Origin: an uncultured Oscillospiraceae bacterium
Lineage (GTDB): Bacteria; Bacillota; Clostridia; Oscillospirales; Oscillospiraceae
Length of the DNA stretch: 7,577 nt
Assembly (NCBI GenBank): GCA_958438185.1
Contig: CAUBQU010000055.1
Location: forward strand, 1-7,577
Direction of reading: 5' to 3'
A program made the position numbers and the translations under genes. The notes below the pieces were generated by a model. The model saw nothing but the letters and a program-made list of their open reading frames with translations, did no database searches and had not been told where the DNA came from. Shown here in pieces: positions 1-4,976 of the stretch (positions within the stretch are counted from its first letter, which is position 1; each line of letters opens with the position of its first letter).

Positions 1-1
1 G

Positions 2-1012
2 AAAAAAATCGCGTGCTGGCTCTGCCTGCTGCTGTGCTGCCTGCTGCTGACCCAACCGGGCCGGGCAACGGATGCGGCGGCGGAGCTGACTTTGGCGGAT
101 GCCATCTCCCAGCTGCAGGCCCAATACGGCCTGACAGCGGAAAATTTCTCCCTCTGCTATTACAATACCGTGACGAAGGAGCGCTACAGCTTCTCCGCCG
201 ACCGCTGGATGATCGCCGCCAGCACCTACAAGCTGCCGCTGAACCTCTATTATTATGAACAAGAAGCCGCGGGCGCCATCGACCCGGAGATGCGGATCGC
301 CGGGCGGCCCCTTTCGGAGATCCATTATGAGAGCATCGTAAACTCGAATAACGAGCTCTCCGAGGCGCTGATCTACCACTTGGGCACCTTCCGCCAGTAC
401 AAGGAGCAGATGTTTGCCAGCTTCGGCCACCTGGCCCCGGAGGAGATCGCGGATATCACCTGGACCGGTAATTATTACACGACTGGTTTTCTGTGCGATA
501 CACTCCAGTATCTCTATGAGAACGCGGACCGGTTCCCCCAGCTGCTGGCCTATCTCAAAGAGGCCCAGCCGGAGGCTTATTTTAAGAAATACGTCACCCA
601 ATATCCCATCGCCCATAAGTATGGCTCCTTTGACGGGGCGGAAAATGATGTCGGCATCGTCTACACTGCGGAGCCTTACCTGCTGGCCGTCTATACCTAT
701 GGTCTGGCTGACGGCGAGGAGGTCGTCGCCCGGGTCAATGAAGCCGTCTGCCGCTATAACACGGAAAAGGCCGCCCGGGCAAGCGCGGCGGCCCGGGAAG
801 CGGCGCGGCTTGCCAAGCTGGCAGCCGATGAGCAGCGCTTTGCCCAAACCGCCCGGGAACCGGCTGAGGCCTTACAGCCAGCGCAGCAGCCAGCTTATCT
901 GCAGGACCTCTCCCCCGTCCGCCTGGGCGCACTGCTGGCCCTGGGGGCCGCCGCCGGACTGCTGCTCTGGCAGCTCGTCCACCATCGGCGCAAACGGACG
1001 ATGCATTCTTAA
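2..1012 (+). CDS. Membrane-anchored serine hydrolase, class A beta-lactamase-like fold (5' partial)
   Basis: The reading frame is open from the window edge, so the start codon lies just upstream. Residues below count from the codon at position 2. The first residues are KK followed by a Leu/Cys-rich hydrophobic run and a polar region, which is a signal peptide. An internal TTG at 92 falls after this signal and is not a credible start. The active-site motifs of the penicillin-recognising serine hydrolases are visible: S74-T-Y-K77 (SxxK), S115-N-N (SxN-like) and K206-Y-G in place of the usual KTG. No clear class A omega-loop Glu motif (ExxLN) is seen, so penicillin resistance is unlikely and a peptidoglycan-related or unknown hydrolytic role is more plausible. 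After the domain come an Ala-rich charged helix (about residues 253-290), a transmembrane segment (about 308-326) and a basic tail with HHRRKR. The protein should therefore sit outside the membrane, anchored at its C terminus. There is no LPxTG sorting motif. The gene ends 12 bases before a terminator. Fold assignment is fairly secure; substrate is unknown. Confidence 0.75.
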   Translation, partial: KKIACWLCLLLCCLLLTQPGRATDAAAELTLADAISQLQAQYGLTAENFSLCYYNTVTKERYSFSADRWMIAASTYKLPLNLYYYEQEAAGAIDPEMRIAGRPLSEIHYESIVNSNNELSEALIYHLGTFRQYKEQMFASFGHLAPEEIADITWTGNYYTTGFLCDTLQYLYENADRFPQLLAYLKEAQPEAYFKKYVTQYPIAHKYGSFDGAENDVGIVYTAEPYLLAVYTYGLADGEEVVARVNEAVCRYNTEKAARASAAAREAARLAKLAADEQRFAQTAREPAEALQPAQQPAYLQDLSPVRLGALLALGAAAGLLLWQLVHHRRKRTMHS

Positions 1013-1024
1013 TTTTTGACGTGC

Positions 1025-1057
1025 AAAAAAAGACCTGCGGGGCTCCGCAGGTCTTTT
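1025..1057. terminator. Bidirectional intrinsic terminator between convergent genes
   Basis: A perfect 10-bp stem (1031-1040 with 1045-1054, loop GGCT) is flanked by an A run (1025-1031) on the left and a T run (1054-1057) on the right. On the + strand it follows the serine hydrolase stop by 12 bases. On the - strand it follows the stop of the small Cys-rich peptide gene by about 35 bases and gives a seven-U tail. It therefore can end transcription of both convergent genes. Confidence 0.9.
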
Positions 1058-1091
1058 CTGTTGGACGGCGCAAACGCCGCCGGGCGCGTTT

Positions 1092-1247
1092 TCAGCAGCC
1101 GCAGCCGCAGTTATTCTCGCAGCCGCAGCCGTTGTTGCAGCCATTGCCACAGCAGTTATTGCCGCCCCAGCAGATAAAGATGATGATCAGGACAATGATC
1201 CACCACCAACTGTTCCCATAAGCAAAAATGCCGGTATTGCAAGACAT
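1092..1247 (-). CDS. Small membrane peptide with Cys/Gly/Asn-rich tail (51 aa)
   Basis: The start ATG (1245-1247) is preceded by a perfect AGGAGG at a 7-base spacing, and the stop is TGA (1092-1094). The product has three parts. The N terminus begins MSCNTGIFAYGNS. Next is a hydrophobic segment, WWWIIVLIIIFICW (residues 14-27), long enough to span or dip into a membrane. The tail (residues 28-51) is almost only Gly, Asn and Cys, with motifs such as NNCCGNGC and ending GCGC. Ten cysteines in 51 residues suggest metal binding or disulfide cross-linking. The SWWWII segment followed by a Cys/Gly tail is reminiscent of short hypothetical or YjcZ-like sporulation peptides of Firmicutes, but this is a resemblance from memory. 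It lies downstream of the pdaA-like gene on the same strand, and a bidirectional terminator follows it. The function is not recognised. The longer antisense frame across it is a Gln/Pro-rich shadow. Confidence 0.85.
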   Translation of the reverse strand: MSCNTGIFAYGNSWWWIIVLIIIFICWGGNNCCGNGCNNGCGCENNCGCGC

Positions 1248-1254
1248 AAGCGTA

Positions 1255-1260
1255 CCTCCT
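1255..1260 (-). promoter_or_regulatory. Ribosome binding site of the small Cys-rich peptide
   Basis: On the - strand this reads AGGAGG, a full match to the anti-Shine-Dalgarno sequence, 7 bases before the ATG at 1247. It is the main argument that this very short frame is a real gene. Confidence 0.85.
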
Positions 1261-1278
1261 CATAAAATTCGCAGCGCG

Positions 1279-1298
1279 CCGGTCCGGGACCGGACCGG
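1279..1298 (-). repeat. GC-rich hairpin between pdaA-like gene and small peptide gene
   Basis: CCGGTCC at 1279-1285 pairs with GGACCGG at 1292-1298 around a 6-base loop. On the - strand it lies 55 bases past the pdaA-like stop and about 30 bases before the small peptide start. A weak T-rich stretch (AATTTTA) follows only after about 9 bases, so it is at best a poor terminator. It could equally be an mRNA leader or processing structure. A second short stem, CGGCG (1332-1336) with CGCCG (1348-1352), directly abuts the pdaA-like stop codon and lacks a U tract. Confidence 0.45.
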
Positions 1299-1352
1299 AT
1301 TGGAACCCGCTCATTTCATGTTATGACGCACCGGCGTTTTTGTGCATCGCCG

Positions 1353-2147
1353 CTAGGACGCGGCAAAGAGCTCCTCCAGCGTCCCGAACCGGTAGCCCAG
1401 CTCCTCCCAGCGGGTGAGCAGCTCATCCAGGATCTCCGCATTGGTCCGGGAGGTGCTGTGCAGCAGGACGATCGCGCCGTTGTGGATCCGAGGGATCAGC
1501 TTGGAAAAAGCCGCGTCGGCCGTCGGCTGCTTGTCGTTGACCCAGTCCATATAGGCAAGGCTCCAGAAAACGGTGTGATACCCCAGCTCCTGGGCCATCT
1601 GGAGGTTCTCCTGGCTGTAGACGCCCTGGGGCGGGCGGTAAAATTTGGAAAGCTGCTGCCCCGTCGTCTCCTCGTAGAGCTGCTCCAGGCTGCGCAGTTC
1701 TTCTGTGAACGTTGCCTTGTCTGCGATCTTGGACATATCGTAGTGGTGATACGTATGATTGCCCACCGTATGCCCCGCTTCGGCCATGCGGCAGACGAGC
1801 TCTGGGTTTTGCTCGATATAGTTCCCCACCAGAAAAAACGCCGCCTTGACCTGATGCTTTTCCAGCGTATCGAGAATCTGGGCCGTGCAGCCGTTTTCAT
1901 AGCCTGCGTCAAAGGTCAGATAGATCACCGGCTGGTCCGTCGGGCCCAGGAAGGCGGCGCCGTACTGGGCCAGCGCGTCCTGTGTGGCATTGCCCACCGG
2001 GGCCTGACCAGGCTCCGGGAAACTCAGGCCCCAGCTATTGGCCGCCACCGCCCGGCACGTGATTACCCGGGCGCAGCAGACCAGTCCCAGCAGGCACAGC
2101 ATCCCGCCTGCGGCCACCAGCAGGCGCACCCTTTGCGTTTTTTTCAT
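1353..2147 (-). CDS. pdaA: Polysaccharide deacetylase, PdaA-type (muramic delta-lactam formation in spore cortex)
   Basis: The protein is 264 aa, close to the length of Bacillus subtilis PdaA. PdaA enzymes remove the N-acetyl group from N-acetylmuramic acid after CwlD has cleaved the stem peptide, allowing muramic delta-lactam to form in spore cortex peptidoglycan. The start at 2147 (MKKTQ) was preferred because GGGAGG sits 7 bases upstream; an ATG six bases earlier is too close to that site. Residues 1-35 are a basic start plus hydrophobic signal or anchor, with no lipobox. The NodB (carbohydrate esterase 4) motifs follow in order: TFDAGYENG (78-86; D80 catalytic base), H131-T-Y-H-H135, R171-P-P-Q-G, Y-M-D201-W and L-L-H230-S. 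In classical deacetylases the residue after D80 is a second, metal-binding Asp; here it is Ala. The region NSWGLSFPEPGQAP (37-50) also fits PdaA. The family is firm; the sporulation role is inferred from the subfamily. It follows the terminator of the first pyrophosphatase gene and so is transcribed separately. Confidence 0.88.
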   Translation of the reverse strand: MKKTQRVRLLVAAGGMLCLLGLVCCARVITCRAVAANSWGLSFPEPGQAPVGNATQDALAQYGAAFLGPTDQPVIYLTFDAGYENGCTAQILDTLEKHQVKAAFFLVGNYIEQNPELVCRMAEAGHTVGNHTYHHYDMSKIADKATFTEELRSLEQLYEETTGQQLSKFYRPPQGVYSQENLQMAQELGYHTVFWSLAYMDWVNDKQPTADAAFSKLIPRIHNGAIVLLHSTSRTNAEILDELLTRWEELGYRFGTLEELFAAS

Positions 2148-2154
2148 TGCCATC

Positions 2155-2160
2155 CCTCCC
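2155..2160 (-). promoter_or_regulatory. Ribosome binding site deciding the pdaA start
   Basis: GGGAGG on the - strand ends 7 bases before the ATG at 2147 but only 1 base before the ATG at 2153. Spacing therefore favours the MKKTQ start over MAMKKTQ. Confidence 0.6.
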
Positions 2161-2166
2161 TGCCCT

Positions 2167-2195
2167 ATCCTATGGGCGGCCTGTCCGGAATATGT
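2167..2195 (-). promoter_or_regulatory. Possible sporulation-sigma promoter of pdaA
   Basis: On the - strand ACATATT (2195-2189) and CATAGGAT (2174-2167) are separated by 14 bases. This resembles SigE-type promoters (K-M-ATATT, 14-15 bases, CATACANT) and shares the CAT core of SigG -10 elements. B. subtilis pdaA is known to be SigG-dependent. The predicted start of transcription would fall at about 2160, right at the ribosome site, giving a very short leader, which weakens the call. Confidence 0.35.
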
Positions 2196-2199
2196 ACGC

Positions 2200-2233
2200 A
2201 AAAGCGCCCCGCCAATAGATTGGCGGGGCGCTT
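2200..2233 (-). terminator. Intrinsic terminator of the first pyrophosphatase gene
   Basis: A perfect 14-bp stem (2202-2215 with 2220-2233, loop TAGA) is followed on the - strand by TTTT (2203-2200). It starts 18 bases after the stop codon of the pyrophosphatase gene at 2252 and separates it from the pdaA-like gene. Confidence 0.92.
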
Positions 2234-2251
2234 GGTTGTATGGGATTGTTC

Positions 2252-4435
2252 TTAGAACAGGCTGCCCAGGAGGCTTGCCAGGTTGAAGTGGCTGAAGACG
2301 CCGACGACGACCAGGGAGACCGTGGACATGATCTTGATAAAGATATCCAGGCAGGGGCCGACGGTATCCTTCAACGGGTCACCGACGGTATCGCCGACGA
2401 CGGCTGCGTCATGGGCAGGCGTGCCCTTGCCGGTGCCTTCGACGCCGCCCGCTTCGATGTACTTCTTGCCGTTGTCCCACGCGCCGCCGGCATTGCCGGT
2501 GAAGATCGCCAGCATGCAGGAGCAGATGACAGAGCCAATGAGCAGACCGCCGACAAACTCCGCGCCGAAGATAAAGCCGCAGCCCACCGGCACAACGATG
2601 GCCAGCAGAGACGGGAGCTTCATCTCGCCGATGGCGCCCTTGGAGGAGATTTCAATGCAGGTCTTATAATCCGGCTTGGCAGAGCCGTCGAGGATGCCGG
2701 GGATCTCTTTGAACTGACGGCGGACCTCGTCGACCATCTTGCGGGCCGCCTTAGCAACGGCTTCGATCAGGATGCCGCTGAAGAGGAAGGGCAGCGCGCC
2801 GCCGACAATGGCGCCAGCCAGCGTCATGGGCTCGATCAGGTTCAGGACGAGATCCGTCCCGGCTTCATTGTAGGAGTACAGGTAGGAGATCATCAGGGCC
2901 AGCGCGGCCAGCACGCCGGAGCCGATGGCAAAGCCCTTGCCGATGGCCGCCGTCGTATTGCCGACGGAGTCCAGCGTATCGGTGATCTCGCGGACCTTGG
3001 GGTCCAGCCCGGACATCTCGGCGATGCCGCCGGCGTTGTCCGAAATGGGGCCGTAGGTATCGACGGAGACCGTCGCGGTGACGAAGGACAGCATGCCCAT
3101 GGCCGCCATGGCCACGCCGTACATGCCGGAGACCTTATAGGAGACGATGATGCCAGCCGCCAGCACGATGCAGGGGGCCATGCAGGATTTCATACCCAGC
3201 GCCATGCCCTGGGTGATCGTCAGTGCCGGTCCCTCCAGAGAAGCCTTGGCCAGGAACTGGGTCGGGCGGTATTCCGCGGAGGTATAGCGCTCAGCAAACG
3301 CGCCGACGATGACACCGGCGGCAATGCCAATGGCCGCCGCGATCCACGGGGAGACAAAGCCGCAGCTGAAGCCCAGCGCATTGCGCATGATAGTGCTGTC
3401 CGCCGTCCGGAACATTAGGTAGGCGACAAGCAGGCCCAGGACCATCGTTGCACCGGCGGAGACATACGTCGCGCCGTTGAGGTCCTTATGCGGGTCCTTG
3501 GACATTTTCGCTTTGAACAGCAGGCTTGCCACGCCGATGCAGCAGGCGATCAGGCCGATGGCCACAAAGACCAGGGGGAAGAGAATGCAGCGCTGGAGCA
3601 GGTCCGCATCCATCCCCGTGCCCAGGGCCTTGGATTGCATGAACATATGGAACGCCAGAATGATGCCGGAAGTGATCGCGCCGACATAGCTCTCCAGCAA
3701 GTCGGAGCCGAGACCGGCGACGTCGCCGACGTTATCGCCGACGTTATCGGCGATGGTCGCGGGGTTCCGGGGGTCGTCCTCCGGAATGTGGGCTTCCGTC
3801 TTGCCGACCAAGTCCGCGCCCATATCGGCAGCCTTCGTGTAGATGCCGCCGCCGACACGGTTGAACATGGCGACCATGGAGCAGCCCAGGGCATAGCCGG
3901 AGAGCGTCATGGTGAAGGGGACGAATTTCAGGCCGATCAGGTTGACATAACTCGCATTCGTCTCCACTGCCTGGTGCATCCCCAGGCCGAAGATCATATA
4001 GACGAGGAAGAGGCCCAGCAGCGCAAAGCCGCCGACGCACAGGCCCATGACGGAGCCGCCGCGGAAGGCGACCTTGACCGTCTCGCCGATGTCCTCCGTC
4101 TCGCGCGCTTTATTAGAGACGCGGACGTTGGCATAGGTCGCGATCTTCATGCCGATCATACCGGCGCAGCCGGACATGATCGAGCCGATGAGCAGCGCCA
4201 GGGCCGCATGCCAGGTCGTCACGATGGCCATAATGACGGCGACGACGGCGACGACGGTATACAGGACCTTGTACTCATAGTTGATAAACGCATTGGCGCC
4301 CACGCGGATCGCGGAGGCGATCTCGCTCATCTGTTCCGTGCCCTCAGGCATCTTCTTGACTTTGAAGAAGTTGAACGCGGCAAACGCCAGCGCCAACACG
4401 GCCGCACAGATCACGAGGATCATCAATAAATTCAT
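2252..4435 (-). CDS. hppA: K+-dependent membrane pyrophosphatase, Na+-site type (canonical copy)
   Basis: This 727-aa integral membrane pump hydrolyses cytoplasmic pyrophosphate and exports Na+ and/or H+; the family has 16 membrane helices. The start at 4435 (MNLLMILV) begins directly in the first helix and has GGATGGAG 5 bases upstream; the in-frame extension to 4552 is polar and unlike the family. Catalytic motifs are intact: YTK201AAD204, D208, K212, E214, PE219DD, IAD230, GD234N, GD238, D466N, N493, D654, K657, and GD682TVGD686PLK689D690. The ion gate has R193, D245, E248, S249, D697 and K701. D697 corresponds to Asp703 of the Thermotoga Na+ pump, where plant proton pumps have Asn. G-N-T-T-A496-A-I-G499-K-G carries the Ala and Gly of K+-dependent enzymes. 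Na+ transport is therefore the best guess; a mixed Na+/H+ pump is not excluded. A paralogue lies 541 bases upstream on the same strand, behind its own terminator. Family call is secure; ion specificity is inferred. Confidence 0.96.
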   Translation of the reverse strand: MNLLMILVICAAVLALAFAAFNFFKVKKMPEGTEQMSEIASAIRVGANAFINYEYKVLYTVVAVVAVIMAIVTTWHAALALLIGSIMSGCAGMIGMKIATYANVRVSNKARETEDIGETVKVAFRGGSVMGLCVGGFALLGLFLVYMIFGLGMHQAVETNASYVNLIGLKFVPFTMTLSGYALGCSMVAMFNRVGGGIYTKAADMGADLVGKTEAHIPEDDPRNPATIADNVGDNVGDVAGLGSDLLESYVGAITSGIILAFHMFMQSKALGTGMDADLLQRCILFPLVFVAIGLIACCIGVASLLFKAKMSKDPHKDLNGATYVSAGATMVLGLLVAYLMFRTADSTIMRNALGFSCGFVSPWIAAAIGIAAGVIVGAFAERYTSAEYRPTQFLAKASLEGPALTITQGMALGMKSCMAPCIVLAAGIIVSYKVSGMYGVAMAAMGMLSFVTATVSVDTYGPISDNAGGIAEMSGLDPKVREITDTLDSVGNTTAAIGKGFAIGSGVLAALALMISYLYSYNEAGTDLVLNLIEPMTLAGAIVGGALPFLFSGILIEAVAKAARKMVDEVRRQFKEIPGILDGSAKPDYKTCIEISSKGAIGEMKLPSLLAIVVPVGCGFIFGAEFVGGLLIGSVICSCMLAIFTGNAGGAWDNGKKYIEAGGVEGTGKGTPAHDAAVVGDTVGDPLKDTVGPCLDIFIKIMSTVSLVVVGVFSHFNLASLLGSLF

Positions 4436-4660
4436 GGTTTCTCCATCCTTTCCGTTTTTTCTATGCAAACAGTGCCGGAGCAATGCAATAAGGTAGCAGT
4501 GGGCGGAGCGTTCACGCTTGCAGGGTCCCTTCCCCGCCCCCGGAACAAACAAACCGGCCGATCTTTCTTCTATAGAAAGATTTTAGAAAGACCATCTAGC
4601 CAAGCGCCCTTGTTTCGTTCATTCATCCAAAAAGCTGGCGTTTGCAAAGCCGATTTTATA
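4436..4660 (-). promoter_or_regulatory. Long (about 225-base) leader of the first pyrophosphatase gene
   Basis: If the promoter at 4667-4697 is right, the mRNA has about 225 untranslated bases. It can fold locally. GGGCGG and CCGCCC (4534-4539 and 4501-4506) pair. An AGCG/CGCT hairpin (4507-4518) stacks directly on that helix, with a one-sided bulge of about 15 bases. Upstream is an 8-bp inverted repeat (4561-4568 with 4574-4581). No poly-U follows either structure, so this does not look like a simple attenuator. I recognise no known riboswitch class. No convincing coding frame is present. Confidence 0.4.
4441..4448 (-). promoter_or_regulatory. Ribosome binding site of the first pyrophosphatase gene
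   Basis: On the - strand this reads GGATGGAG, 5 bases before the ATG at 4435. It supports that start over the longer in-frame one at 4552. Confidence 0.65.
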
Positions 4661-4666
4661 TATTTT

Positions 4667-4697
4667 ATTATATATCATGTTTTCCGTTCCAGGTCAA
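4667..4697 (-). promoter_or_regulatory. Probable SigA-type promoter of the first pyrophosphatase gene
   Basis: On the - strand TTGACC (4697-4692) is followed by overlapping -10 candidates: TATATA at 4674-4669 (17-base spacer) and TATAAT at 4672-4667 (19-base spacer). The surrounding region 4640-4740 is markedly AT-rich compared with the flanking genes. Confidence 0.6.
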
Positions 4698-4803
4698 TTT
4701 GGCAAATTTTATAAAAAAATCGTTAAGATTTATGCAATTTCCCTAGGCTTTCGTGATTTTACACGAGAGCCCCCCGGCAGCGGCGGCGCATTTCCCCGGC
4801 GGC

Positions 4804-4822
4804 TTTGTGACTATCTCACAAA
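4804..4822. promoter_or_regulatory. Palindrome TTTGTGA-N5-TCACAAA, possible operator
   Basis: A perfect 7-bp inverted repeat with a 5-base centre (CTATC) lies between the terminator of the second pyrophosphatase gene and the promoter of the first, about 107 bases upstream of its -35 box. The half site TTGTGA resembles Rex (redox) and CRP/FNR operators, but those expect a centre of 6 bases between TTGTGA-type half sites. Outer CCGG sequences (4796-4799 and 4828-4831) can extend it into a hairpin. No U tract follows on either strand. Confidence 0.4.
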
Positions 4823-4870
4823 CCCCACCGGACCGGCAGGAAGCAAGCGCCCTCCGCGTGGTTCAATCAC

Positions 4871-4909
4871 AAAAACCCGCCATGGCGTGCAGAACGCCAT
4901 GGCGGGTTT
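4871..4909 (-). terminator. Intrinsic terminator of the second pyrophosphatase gene
   Basis: A perfect 16-bp stem (4873-4888 with 4894-4909, loop GCAGA on the + strand) ends on the - strand with TTTTT (4875-4871). It lies 67 bases beyond the stop codon at 4977 and argues that the two pyrophosphatase genes are separate transcription units. Confidence 0.9.
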
Positions 4910-4934
4910 GGTTTATCGGTTTATTATATTCAGT

Positions 4935-4959
4935 GCGCTTTGCCCGGCGGGCAAGGCGC
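4935..4959 (-). repeat. Additional hairpin in the 3' untranslated region of the second pyrophosphatase gene
   Basis: An 11-bp stem (4935-4945 with 4949-4959, 3-base loop) has one imperfect position, G-T on the + strand and C-A in the - strand RNA. It sits 17 bases after the stop codon and 25 bases before the main terminator. There is no T tract after it, so it may protect the 3' end or be incidental. Confidence 0.4.
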
Positions 4960-4976
4960 GGGGCGAGTGGATGAGA

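Noticed and set aside
2..1012. Sortase-anchored surface protein
   Set aside because: There is a C-terminal membrane segment with a basic tail, but no LPxTG-like motif before it.
1092..1128. Tandem GCAGCC-type repeats as a possible CRISPR or satellite
   Set aside because: They are short and explained by alternating Gly and Cys codons in the small peptide gene.
1021..1221. Gln/Pro-rich 66-codon frame on the + strand
   Set aside because: It starts in the terminator hairpin and is the antisense reading of the Cys/Gly/Asn-rich peptide tail.
2240..4429. Long + strand open frames (2240-3418 and 3488-4429) antisense to the first pyrophosphatase gene
   Set aside because: Same cause: codon-aligned antisense shadows with biased composition and no start signals.
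4436..4552. In-frame N-terminal extension of the first pyrophosphatase gene
   Set aside because: The 39 extra residues are polar and basic and do not resemble the family; the ATG at 4435 starts in the first helix and has a ribosome site.
4463..4714. Possible 83-codon gene on the + strand in the intergenic region
   Set aside because: No ribosome site, no recognisable features, and it lies antisense to the leader and promoter of the first pyrophosphatase gene.
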